In this document: positions 10,455 through 19,537 of the stretch, one piece after another
Layout: every line of letters starts with the position of its first letter
Position numbering within the stretch: position 1 is the stretch's first letter
Notes under the pieces: generated by a model
The model's database searches: none
What the model was told of the DNA's origin: nothing
Seen by the model: the letters and a program-made list of their open reading frames with translations, nothing else
Program-made: the position numbers and the translations under genes
From: Chara braunii
Taxonomy: Eukaryota; Streptophyta; Charophyceae; Charales; Characeae
Assembly (NCBI GenBank): GCA_003427395.1
Contig: BFEA01000004.1
Location: 9,563,319-9,595,188 of the forward strand
Reading direction: 5' to 3'
Length of the DNA: 31,870 nt

Positions 10455-10529
10455 TTGAAACTTTGAACTTCCAACGTTAAACCACAATTCGTATTTATAA
10501 CCGATGCTCTGCCCACTAAGCGATAAAAT
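10455..10529 (-). pseudogene. Second tRNA-like sequence, same orientation
   Basis: The minus strand gives a canonical D arm, GCTTAGTGGGCAGAGC, followed by CGGTTATAAATACG in the anticodon region, an enlarged variable region, and GGAAGTTCAAAG as a T-arm/B-box relic. The variable region is too long for an ordinary tRNA and the T stem is weak. It is probably another tRNA relic or SINE head. The sequences beyond the two tRNA-like heads do not obviously match, so they are not two copies of one SINE by eye. Confidence 0.55.
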
Positions 10530-11514
10530 GCAAAATTTTAAGGTCGGGGGGCGGACCATCATTGAACTGATCGGCCCAAATACTTTTTTTTTTTTTTGCT
10601 TTGTTCATCTGATTGTGTCTGGATTACAACTTGGGTCTGCATTTCAACAGTTCACGGGTAAACCAAGTTTTTTTTTGTGGGGGGGAAGAAAAAACAAGGA
10701 ATCCATTATCACGAACCATAAGGTTGGGAATTCGTCACAAACAACCATAAAAAAAAAAACACTTCGTCACATGTTGGGACCGTTGCCCAACTTTAGGTTC
10801 GCGAGTTTTACCCCAACAACACTTAGCAAAGCCACAACAAACCTCAATTAACAAGGTGTGAGGAGAACTTCCTGTCGCTGTTATCATGCAAGAAACAAAT
10901 AAAGATAAAACAATTAAACTTGCAAACTTACCCAATAATAGGTATCATCCCCGACTCTATCTACCTTCCCTACCCCCTCTACCCGGTGTCAGACCAAATA
11001 TCCTTACAAGGGTATTTGGTCATGTTTTTTTAGTCGAAACAGCGACGACATCAACCACCATGACAGGGCCGGTCTGAAATAAAAAGGGTGTGTGCGGTTA
11101 GTGTCACACTAAGTCTTGTAACGACGTCCTCGACCTTTGAGGCCGGGGCCAATCGATGAGAAAATTTCGAACGAATGCCCGCACGTTGTTATGACACGCG
11201 CTGTGATGGTTAGGATCAGTAGTAATACCCTATAACCGAAAAGGTCGAAGGGTTGATTAGGTTAGTGTTGTGTCAGGTAAATCTACGACACACACTGAGA
11301 CTTGGGCTGATACCTGTCTACCTACCGATACTGGACCTCTAAAAATGTTAATTTTTGTCTTCTTCTGCTCGACCTTGAGTACTCCGCACATCTACCTCTA
11401 CTTCATATAATACCGACCTACCTGCTACTTGAGTGTTTCTCACTGCTCTTAGGGATAGCGGACCTCCTTTCCCGCCACTTGAGTGTTTTCCCCGTCGCGG
11501 CCCTCAATGTCGTG
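10530..11514. other. Unrecognised non-coding stretch with one strong hairpin
   Basis: Homopolymer runs (T near 10585, A near 10750) and a good hairpin at 10992-11003/11010-11021 (GACCAAATA opposite TATTTGGTC). No gene recognised. Confidence 0.4.
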
Positions 11515-11925
11515 GCCACAGCTAAGTACCGGTGTCGGGCGCGGCGGTTTCACACCCAGACGCAAAGTATTTTCAGTGTCGGACCTCACGGTCGCATCAC
11601 GCAAAAGTTTTAGAAGCGTTTCAGCAAAAGACCAACTCCGACCGTGCGCGCCAGCTATACCTCTCATGGCTCCCTGCGACAGGACAGAGGTCCCGCGAGG
11701 TACAACTCACCTCCACCTGCGGGAGCTCTCTTAGGTGGGCGTATCCCTGCTGAGCTACCGACTCACGTGCGAAGGTTTTTACTTGCAATCGCAAAGGTAA
11801 ATCAAACCAGGGCATTTGCTCGATCGCCGTAGCATAGGCATACGCGTGTTGAACGCCTAAGACTGACCCGTATACGTGTCGAGCATCGGGGCGCTGATCT
11901 CCCAGAGCGACTCACAATTCAGGTC
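11515..11925 (-). repeat. Dispersed repeat, copy B (inverted partner of 1713-2125)
   Basis: The reverse complement of this stretch aligns with 1713-2125 from GTCGACCTGA through TTTGCGTCTGGGTGT, with a few small indels and scattered substitutions. The pair is in opposite orientation about 9.4 kb apart. The short reading frames here (up to about 80 codons on either strand) are not shared with copy A and are not genes. Confidence 0.8.
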
Positions 11926-12201
11926 GACTCGACCGACGGCCATTCGCGCATACTATGCTTTGACTATAGTTAGTTTCAATAGGTATGACTTACAACCTAG
12001 CCCCTTTTCGGAACACAATCCCCTCAGTACTTGAATTATCACGGGTCGCTCGTAAGACATATACCCTGGGGTGGTTCTTTAACTGCAAGGCGCTTCACGA
12101 AGCAAAGTTTTTCATGTACGCATCACCGACCGTGTTATCCAACGATCGATTTTTTTTTTTTTTTCTACAAGCGATGTTGAAGCACTGTCGGTCGATTGCA
12201 G

Positions 12202-12939
12202 TTATTTGCCTAGCATGTTTTGTCGGTTATTGCCATACGCATTCATGCAAGCTTTGTTTGGTACACGTCTCGCATGTTGCGATTCATGGCAGATGTCCTC
12301 CGGGGGTTCCCGCTCCTGTTGCTGGCCACTCTTTTCCTGCTCCTTGTCGTGTTGCTTCACGTGTGCGTCGTTGTGCGGGGTCCTGACAGCAAACCGAAAT
12401 GACGAATGGTGAGGAAGACGACGATGGATAGATGGGAAACCTCCAGCAGACAGCCGACACGTGCTATTGACTACTCCACTCCACAACTTATCCTTGTAGT
12501 AGCCCTCCGCCGCATCGTCAACCGGTTGGAGATCCTCCCATGTCCCTCCCGTCCTTCTCCTCATCCATCATCTCGGCGTCGCCCGTGGGACCACACCCGA
12601 TGCCATAGCGCAACCGAATTGCACAATGGATTCCGATAACGACACACAATCGGGTGCATCCATCACTTGTTGCATCAACTGCCTCTGCCTGCGAACGAAC
12701 AATCTCATCCTCAAGCGAGTTATCGTTCTCTCAATGCGATAACGCATGGCGACGATGGACGCAACTGCGACCACCGTGTTTCTCTCCAATGTCGTTAATG
12801 CCTTCGCACCACCCGGGAGTTCTCGTTCCATCGTCAAGACTTGCAATGCGCAAGCACCCACCACTCGTTCGCCCGCAGGCGCCAACGCTGCACCTTCTGC
12901 ACGTTGATGGGGACCACGCTCGCACTCTCCACGATTCAC
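12202..12939 (-). pseudogene. Possible transposase relic, one in-frame stop
   Basis: On the minus strand one frame stays open for about 246 codons apart from a single TGA at 12568-12570. The N-terminal half is Arg-rich (for example RLRMRLFVRRQRQLMQQ). Just after the stop comes WMRRRTGGTWEDLQP, then DDAAEGYYKDKLW. The latter recalls, from memory only, the region ahead of the DDE domain in PIF/Harbinger-type transposases of streptophytes. The sequence after that looks unrelated, as after a frameshift. No DDE catalytic domain is present. It could also be a chance frame in GC-rich DNA. An unusually long open frame with one stop is what the sequence shows; the family is inference. Confidence 0.3.
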
Positions 12940-13157
12940 AGAAGTGTTACGTTCGCGCTAAGCTGTGACGGCCCCAAGAGCATGCGGAACACGAAGGTGA
13001 TGTCGCAGTAGAGAACCGTTACGCATACACGGTACGTCGCCCAACATTCCAATGCCGGCCATCACTCCTCCGCACAGACGTTTCGCCCAAGTCTCCAGTC
13101 CAGCCGCGAGGACGCCTCACGCACGGATGTGTCACAACGGAGGGCTCAAAATTTGAA

Positions 13158-13478
13158 ATTGGAACGGGGATGTTGGCGTCCTTTTTTTTTGTCAGCCTGG
13201 TACCCTCCTTGGAAAATCCTCAGGAATTAAAGATGAAGTCCTTGGAAAATTTTCCGGTTTTCGGCGTCGTCGTTACACTGCGTCCTAATTCAATGGGTCC
13301 CAAGGAAAACCCTTGGAGGTCTACAGCGGCCAATTTCATACGCATACAGGCGGCCGCGGGGGTGGATGTCCGTCATCGTGCTTGGATTTCCATGCGTCCT
13401 TGGACGTGGTCCACTGGCAGCGGCGGGGAGGCCTAGCAGGCTGACGAAAAAAAAAGGCGCCAACATCCCCATTCCAAT
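13158..13478. mobile_element. 321-bp inverted-repeat element (MITE-like)
   Basis: The left end 13158-13199 and right end 13437-13478 are 42-bp terminal inverted repeats differing at only a few positions. Each reads ATTGGAA-GGGGATGTTGGCG, then a T run, then GTCAGCCTG toward the inside. The ~237-bp interior has no transposase and includes two CCTTGGAAAAT-like words. The size and ends fit a non-autonomous DNA element. I could not define a target-site duplication, so the superfamily is unknown. Confidence 0.75.
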
Positions 13479-13527
13479 CCCCTGATGTTTTTCAAAAAGT
13501 CCCGTGTGGGATCCAAGCCTAAACCCC

Positions 13528-13631
13528 CCGGGGCCAGGTCCCACTTGCACGAATTATGCCATATCGACCGTCGATAGCGAAGATCAACGGCCGCAATCTC
13601 CTAATCCGTGCAAGTGGGACCTTGCCCCCGG
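13528..13631. repeat. ~104-bp hairpin element with ~30-bp arms
   Basis: Arms 13528-13556 and 13602-13631 pair around the shared core GGTCCCACTTGCACG, with a 45-bp loop. The loop itself holds a small ATCGACCGTCGAT palindrome. It lies 50 bp from the preceding inverted-repeat element and could be a very small MITE or a solo fold-back. Confidence 0.75.
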
Positions 13632-14403
13632 TTGTGGGACATAGCGCGAGGTAGATATGGGGGCCACCGGAAAAGTTGGTGTTGCCGCTATTCTAAATAG
13701 TCGCGGCTATCGGCCGTCTTTTGTCGGACAGCGAGGCTCGCCGAGCCACTGCACCCGCTAAGTACCGACGGAGGAACGATGTTTTGCTTTTTGGAGCCGT
13801 TTTTTTTTTTTCCGCCTTTCGTCCCTGATTTCGCTTTCCCGCGCTGCTCGGTTTCAAATCTGGATTCGGCACCCCGTGGCAGTTCTCGGGGTCCGTTGGC
13901 ACCGACTCGAGCTTCGGATCTCGACCTTTCAAACAGTTGTGTTGCGCTACACAGCAATTGACAATTAGCAACCTTACGCCATTTGTCTAACGGGCAGCTC
14001 TCGCCACATCTCAAGCTCGGATTTTTCCCGCGATCAGAGAGGGTTGAGGTCACGCGCTAGGCTCCGTGCTCGGTGCCATCGCCATTGTCCTCGACTTCCC
14101 CTGTGCACTCGCCACTGTCATCGAGGCTCGCCTTTCTCATAGTCGTTATCCTCGACGCTTCCCTGTTAGATCATCGCCAGGATTTGATAGCCCGGCTCCT
14201 GTCGATCAATGTGCCAAGAGCTCATTCACTGCCGTTCAGGCGACCCATGCGAGCCATGCATCAATCTGTCATACCCTATTATTGTGGGTGAGTGGATGTA
14301 GTGTGTTGGTATCCGGGTGGTGCATTGTGTGTTATTAGAGTCACTATCGTCGATAGGTCCAGAAATCTGGCGGCGAAAAGCAAGCGGTAATGTGAGAGAG
14401 ATG

Positions 14404-14405
<2 letters not shown>
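13632..14405. other. GC-rich upstream intergenic stretch
   Basis: Reading frames of 60-121 codons occur on both strands but overlap each other and carry no recognisable domain. It lies upstream of the GT/GA microsatellites and the shugoshin gene, so distal promoter function is possible but not shown. Confidence 0.4.
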
Positions 14406-14408
<3 letters not shown>

Positions 14409-14498
<90 letters not shown>

Positions 14499-14499
14499 N

Positions 14500-14586
<87 letters not shown>
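14409..14586. repeat. Compound (GT)n-(GA)n microsatellite
   Basis: (TG)n runs to about 14453 and switches to (GA)n up to 14586. One undetermined base (N) sits at 14499, so the true repeat length is uncertain. Apparent proteins of alternating Cys/Val, Arg/Glu or Leu/Ser come from this repeat. Confidence 0.97.
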
Positions 14587-14589
<3 letters not shown>

Positions 14590-14798
14590 GGTGTGACCTG
14601 TGGGTTGCCGTGAGGGCGGTTTGGCAGGGGAGAAATACGGCGAGATCGTTCGTGCGTCAGAATGATAGAAGACGGAGGGTGTGTGGGACCGAAGAGAGTA
14701 GTGAGGAAAGACAAAGGAATATGCCGCGAAGTGAAGGACGAGGGGAGGATAACGGTTAAAAACGTTTGCAAGGAGGTAGGACTACACACGTATCGTAC

Positions 14799-14799
<1 letters not shown>

Positions 14800-14876
<77 letters not shown>
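14800..14876 (+). promoter_or_regulatory. Pure (GA)n tract in the shugoshin leader/promoter
   Basis: About 38 GA dinucleotides end 25 bp before the ATG at 14902. Plant BBR/BPC (GAGA-binding) factors recognise such tracts, and GA/CT tracts are common in plant core promoters and leaders; that is established knowledge. A role here is inference. The tract begins inside an in-frame TGA (14800-14802), so translation cannot start upstream of it in this frame. A short palindrome, ACGTATCGTACGT, lies at its left edge. Confidence 0.5.
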
Positions 14877-14879
<3 letters not shown>

Positions 14880-14901
14880 TCTTGATCGTTTTGGTGATAT
14901 T

Positions 14902-17900
14902 ATGGTGATGGTGTCTTCATCTCAGTCGCAATCGCCTTCGTCCCGAGTTTTGGCGGGCGGTAGTTCTCGACGAGTTACTCGCCAGAGGGCTTTAACAAAT
15001 TTAACGAACATACTTCAACCCGACGAGGTACAACCCAGGGATGTCTGCGCAGTCTACTCCCGCTCCTTGTCACTTGGAGGCTTGGACTTTTTGGAAGATG
15101 GCGTTAATGATGGGAGGGAGAGAACGCGAGGTATTACCGGCTGTGTGCCAAGGAAGAGGCGAGCTTCCTCGTCGGCATGCGAAGACGATCATCTTCGTCG
15201 AAAGGCGGAGGGATGGGACGTTCAGAGGGAAATCGACGCTTATCGACTGTGCTCCGAGGAAGCACGTCGAGTGTGGGAGGGAGATGGCCAAGGAAGAGGG
15301 AGGACGGCGATGGCGGATGAGCAGAGGGAGTTGGCGAAGCTTCGTAGAGAGAAGGAGGCGGCCTCAGAACAAATCGCCAGACTCGCAACCGCACTCAGCA
15401 CTGCAAAGAAGGAGGCACAGTCCGCTCTGCAGAGTCTGGCTGTGATGCGTAAAGAAGGGGAGATGCTGAAGAAGATCATTGGAGAGAAGGATACAATCCT
15501 TGACTTGCTTCGGGAAAGAGTACAGTCCTTGCATTCAAGTCTAAATGAGGCGCGAATGCAACTGGCCAATGCCATGCGAGACCACTACAAGAAGAATAAA
15601 GAGCTCGCCATGGACAACGTGAAGCTTCGCGCGAGGGCGAAGTTGACAGCGGATGAGGTCAAGGTTATAAAGCATCTTGTCGCTGAGAAGATAATAGTCG
15701 AGAGGACGTTGCGGAGCCAGCTTAGTGAAAAGGAGATGTTTGTTCAGAAACTCCAAGAAGCTAATCGATCGCGATTTGCAGTGGGTAAAACGAGTACTAG
15801 GTCTAATACTAGGGACTTCGACGGGTGTGTCGACCAATCTGGATGGGTCGATGGGCGATCGGAAGCAATAGATAACGGAGACGCACGGCGGCAACGGGCG
15901 AACGGAGCACTTGTTCGTGACTCTGATAAAGGAGGTGCCCCTGCGGTGTTGAGGGATGGGGAGCGACTACCTTCATCTCGCGGGGAATCGGTTCTTGATG
16001 ATTGCTTCGCCGATATCAACGAGGACGACGACGGGCCGTCCGCGTCAGCTTCAGGAGTTAGCATTGGTAATACTCGTCGCAGTCGAAGCTTCCCTGAAGA
16101 TTCCAGTGTCTGGAGAAGTGATTATAGAGGGAGTTGCAGTCGAAGAAGGAGGCGTTTTTCGGGCGTGTTCGATCCCGCGCAACTGAGGGACTTCCGCTCT
16201 GATTCGTCCGACGTGGATCGCGAGGGAGACTACTGCGGAGATGGCGGGAATGGTGGTAATGGGTTGTCATCATCGGATTGGGGCGGTAATCCGCGTCCGC
16301 CCGATTCCAGCTCCGGTGCAATGATCGACTCTTGGAGAGTGCTTCCTCCAAGAGACAGACAGTGCACCAGGGAGGGTTCGTTGGCAAGTATCGTGGAAGA
16401 GGAGACGTCTGCAGTCGATATTGAGGATGTCGTCCTGTCGTCTAGCTATGCCGATGAAGCTGTGACAGATAACGAGAGGCTAGGGAGTGCCCGGCGGTCC
16501 TCTTCTCCTTTATCCCCCCTGCCTGAGGAAGAGGAGGCCTCTCCCCCCGGCTCAGCGAACAGAGCGGTGAAGTGCAAAAGCGGCGGGAATCGTGCGGAAG
16601 TATCCTGCTCGCCTGTAAGGACGGGCGATGGTGGCGTCTTCGGCCGTCAAGTTGATGACGACGAGAGCGAGAGCAGTGGGGAGGAGGCGGAGACCCGAGA
16701 AAACGAGGAAAGCCCGTCAGTACCTGTGGAGGAGAGGCTGGAAGACGAGAGTGGAGGGGACCCAGACTGTCATCATGGATTTGTTGATGGTGTAGAGAAG
16801 AGAATCTCTCGTGAGATAGATAGCGAAGTCGTAGATGTTTCGGGCAAGCAACTTGATGCTGAAGGCGATTGCCGTCGTGATGATCTGCGAGGTAATAACG
16901 GGAATGCTGAAGGAAAGATCGTGGCCGACCTTGCTCGACTTTCTCTGAACGACGGCAACGAGAGTCGGCGGTTGGTACGGCAGAACGTTGTGCAGATGAG
17001 TGACGCGTGTCCCGAGGTGGCTAGTCGACCGCCACCGCATCAGCGTGACGGATTAGTTTGTGCGCAATCGCTTTCCTCTCTCGAGCCTGGCGTGACGGAA
17101 GCCAGAGGAGGAAGGCTACGCAGCGACGACCAAATCGCTGGCCATTGTCGTGGCACCCGTCATAGCTCGGAAAGCTCGGCTGCATGTGCGGCTAGGGAGG
17201 AGCAGCGTAATGAGGAGGGGGGTGTGGCTGATCTGGAATGTGCTGCGTTGAGAAAACCGTTGGATTGTGACAGCAGCAGAGCTGCTGGGGATAGCGATGC
17301 GCATGAAGCCGATGCAACGTGTGCTTTCACTTGCTCTTCGGCGGCTGTCGACGTTGGAAAGGCCGCCAGAGTCGAAGTAGAACCGCAGATCCGACAAAAG
17401 GACAATGAGTACTTCGACGAAGAAAACTCGCGCATTCTGGGTCTGTCTGATTCTGCTGATGCTGTTGTAGAATCGTCTTGTCCTGTTTTCGTTTCATCGT
17501 CCTCCTCTTTTCTTACACAGTCGGTTTCGCTTCTTTCCTCTTCGGGACGACCCGCCATTTCCTCTACGGTGACCGTACGACGGAGAGGTGCGCGGAAGAC
17601 GAAGAGCGTGCCGAGGGAAGGATCGCACGTGGCCGATGCAAGCTTCTGCCCTCGCTCTCTGGGGAGCGATGGTGCAGGAGGGCGGCCCACTAGCTCGGCA
17701 TCGGAACATGGCAGCCGTGATAACGGGGACCCTGTCATTCGTCTGAGCAGCGACGACGACGAGGTCGATGCCGAACGTTCCCGTTTCCTTCGACGAGGGT
17801 CTGAATGTGGTCCAGCGGCCAAGGAGGGCGATGCAGCAGTGGCCAGGGCAGGGGCAGAGCATGAGGAGGTGAAGAGTCGAGCAGGGTTCGATTGCCGTGA

Positions 17901-18888
17901 CGGCGTCGATTTCGGCCGTGCTCTTACGGATTCCGAGAACGGAATTGGTGAGGGAACGCATATGCTGTCAACAACAACAGCCTTCGCGGAGACGAAGGCG
18001 ATTTGTACGGATAAGCGGCGCCGTAAAAGCAGGGAGCGGAGGCGCGGCGGAAGACAGTCGGTGAAGGGCCAGCAGCAGGAGGAGGATGAACCGGAAAGCA
18101 GGACGAACAGCACAGCCAGGGACTCGTGTCAAAACCTTGCCTCATGTTGTATTTCACGGGAGCAGAGCGGTGTTGGCGCCCCCGAAAGAGTTGGGCAGGA
18201 AGAAGGTCGCGGCGAGGATGATTGGGAGGACGACGAGGCTATCAACGGTCGCCATGTGTCCACATCGATGGCTGTAGCACCTCGGAAAATGGCCTGCTCA
18301 GCAACAAGGTATATTGGAGGTGCAGATGAAGGATGTCAGGAAGAAAGAGAAAGAGAGAGTAATGGCCACTTGTCAAGATGCACGGCTCGCGGTTGTCCTC
18401 CCCCCTGTGCTCCTGCTTCTCGCTCCGCACACTCCCGCGCTCGTGCTTCCGCTCGCTCTTCTGCTCGTGCTTCCGCTCCTAATCGCACCTCAGATCGCAG
18501 GTCCAGTTCCTTTTCCGCTCGCTCTTCCGCTTCCGCGTCTGCTTCCGCTTCTGCGCCTTCTTCCTCTTCCGTTTCCGCGTCGTCTGCTTCTGCTTGCGCT
18601 TCCGCTCCCGCTTCCTTTACGACCAATGCTGCAGTCGCTCTGGCTGCTGCCCGCCCTGCCCCTTCTGCTCCTCCGTCTCCTTCTCCCGCATGTGCTCCTA
18701 ACGCTCGTGCCTCCGCTGCCTTTGGAGAGGCTGTTCCACCGACGTCTTCGCGCTCGTCGTCTTCTTCATCTGTAATCTTGCAAACAGAGCAGGCGCAACA
18801 GGATTCCAGTCGACCTCGCCGCATCTCCAGTACCGTCCGATCGTACCGAGAACCATCGCTGCGGACAAAGATGCGGCGACCTGACTGA
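14902..18888 (+). CDS. SGO: Shugoshin-like protein, 1328 aa, single uninterrupted frame
   Basis: Shugoshins recruit PP2A to centromeres and shield cohesin from cleavage in meiosis and mitosis. The main evidence is the C-terminus: about residues 1304-1328 contain RPRRISSTVRSYREPSLRTK, continuing to MRRPD at the stop. From memory this matches the plant shugoshin C-terminal motif (SYKEPSL-KMR), which binds phosphorylated H2A. The N-terminus has a basic segment ending RALTNLTNILQ (about 29-39), like the plant L-DITN motif. A Lys/Glu-rich coiled coil follows at about 138-290. The middle is disordered, Ser/Glu/Arg-rich, with acidic patches, a VIRLSSDDDE stretch at about 945 that resembles a SUMO-interacting motif, and a basic NLS-like patch at about 1036-1052. 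A Ser/Ala-rich tract (about 1175-1300) precedes the C-motif. The start is the first ATG after the in-frame stop at 14800; another Met lies two codons on. Familiar plant SGOs are only about 300-600 aa, so this one is very large. Introns cannot be excluded, but none is needed. Confidence 0.8.
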   Translation: MVMVSSSQSQSPSSRVLAGGSSRRVTRQRALTNLTNILQPDEVQPRDVCAVYSRSLSLGGLDFLEDGVNDGRERTRGITGCVPRKRRASSSACEDDHLRRKAEGWDVQREIDAYRLCSEEARRVWEGDGQGRGRTAMADEQRELAKLRREKEAASEQIARLATALSTAKKEAQSALQSLAVMRKEGEMLKKIIGEKDTILDLLRERVQSLHSSLNEARMQLANAMRDHYKKNKELAMDNVKLRARAKLTADEVKVIKHLVAEKIIVERTLRSQLSEKEMFVQKLQEANRSRFAVGKTSTRSNTRDFDGCVDQSGWVDGRSEAIDNGDARRQRANGALVRDSDKGGAPAVLRDGERLPSSRGESVLDDCFADINEDDDGPSASASGVSIGNTRRSRSFPEDSSVWRSDYRGSCSRRRRRFSGVFDPAQLRDFRSDSSDVDREGDYCGDGGNGGNGLSSSDWGGNPRPPDSSSGAMIDSWRVLPPRDRQCTREGSLASIVEEETSAVDIEDVVLSSSYADEAVTDNERLGSARRSSSPLSPLPEEEEASPPGSANRAVKCKSGGNRAEVSCSPVRTGDGGVFGRQVDDDESESSGEEAETRENEESPSVPVEERLEDESGGDPDCHHGFVDGVEKRISREIDSEVVDVSGKQLDAEGDCRRDDLRGNNGNAEGKIVADLARLSLNDGNESRRLVRQNVVQMSDACPEVASRPPPHQRDGLVCAQSLSSLEPGVTEARGGRLRSDDQIAGHCRGTRHSSESSAACAAREEQRNEEGGVADLECAALRKPLDCDSSRAAGDSDAHEADATCAFTCSSAAVDVGKAARVEVEPQIRQKDNEYFDEENSRILGLSDSADAVVESSCPVFVSSSSSFLTQSVSLLSSSGRPAISSTVTVRRRGARKTKSVPREGSHVADASFCPRSLGSDGAGGRPTSSASEHGSRDNGDPVIRLSSDDDEVDAERSRFLRRGSECGPAAKEGDAAVARAGAEHEEVKSRAGFDCRDGVDFGRALTDSENGIGEGTHMLSTTTAFAETKAICTDKRRRKSRERRRGGRQSVKGQQQEEDEPESRTNSTARDSCQNLASCCISREQSGVGAPERVGQEEGRGEDDWEDDEAINGRHVSTSMAVAPRKMACSATRYIGGADEGCQEERERESNGHLSRCTARGCPPPCAPASRSAHSRARASARSSARASAPNRTSDRRSSSFSARSSASASASASAPSSSSVSASSASACASAPASFTTNAAVALAAARPAPSAPPSPSPACAPNARASAAFGEAVPPTSSRSSSSSSVILQTEQAQQDSSRPRRISSTVRSYREPSLRTKMRRPD

Positions 18889-19537
18889 TTGGTGTGAGCG
18901 TTTCTCGGTAGGTGACTGGAGCCTCTTTTTTTTTTTTTTTTTTTTTTTTGGAGCTTTTTTACGGTTTCGTTGTCAGCTTCGCAATCTGGTTCTTTTTATC
19001 ATGCTTGGTATAGGTCACCTCCCTGTCAATACTTTTTTTTTTTTTTTTAGCAATCTGTCAAGACTTCAGGACACCCTGCATTTGTTAGACGGCGTGGAAG
19101 ATATAGAGCGTCGCTGCACCACTCGCCACTTGGGATGAACCGCGAGTGTATCTTCTTCTTTTTTTTTCCCACAAAAGTTTAAATACTACATGCGTCGTTT
19201 TTCTCCCGGGTAAAAAAAAAATAAAAAAATAAAATGGCGATTGATGCAGCGAGGCTCATTGATATAGAAGTTGCATTTACGGAATTCAAAGGACAATAAA
19301 TATGAACTCGAAAAAAAAAGAAAAAGAAGAGAGGAAATAATAAGAACCAGAGAACTTGCCTGACCTGGCGTTTATCATCCATCATCCCACCATTCAATCA
19401 GCTGCGTTTCCAGGAAGATTCCACACAAACCTCTCCGCTGAACCTGAGAATTGCTAACCAGATGACTTCTACATCTGCTTGAAATACTGGACGATCGTTA
19501 TGGATCTGCTGCAGCCAATTCATTTATTTCCCCCCCC
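18889..19537. other. 3' flank of the shugoshin gene, T-tract rich
   Basis: Contains T runs at 18926-18949 and 19032-19048, and A-rich DNA near 19210-19330. Presumably it includes the shugoshin 3' UTR. No canonical AATAAA was noticed close to the stop; an AATAAA word does occur inside the A-rich part near 19230. No other feature recognised. Confidence 0.45.

Noticed and set aside
12568-12939. Intact 123-codon minus-strand gene
   Set aside because: The frame continues past its stop into related reading, and a competing + strand frame of similar length exists. It is listed only as a possible relic.
13688-14053. 121-codon minus-strand frame upstream of the shugoshin gene
   Set aside because: Lys/Gly/Arg-rich, overlapped by two other open frames, with no family recognised.
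14226-14789. Frames with long Leu-Ser, Arg-Glu, Thr-His or Cys-Val repeats
   Set aside because: These are translations of the GT/GA microsatellite, which also contains an undetermined base.
17160-18113. 317-codon open frame on the minus strand
   Set aside because: It lies fully inside the shugoshin frame and mirrors its Arg/Ser-rich codons, so it is an antisense shadow.
18314-18824. Leu/Pro-rich (+) and Glu/Ala-rich (-) frames over the shugoshin Ser/Ala tract
   Set aside because: They are other-frame readings of the same GCT/TCC-type repeat. Only the shugoshin frame continues into the diagnostic C-terminus.
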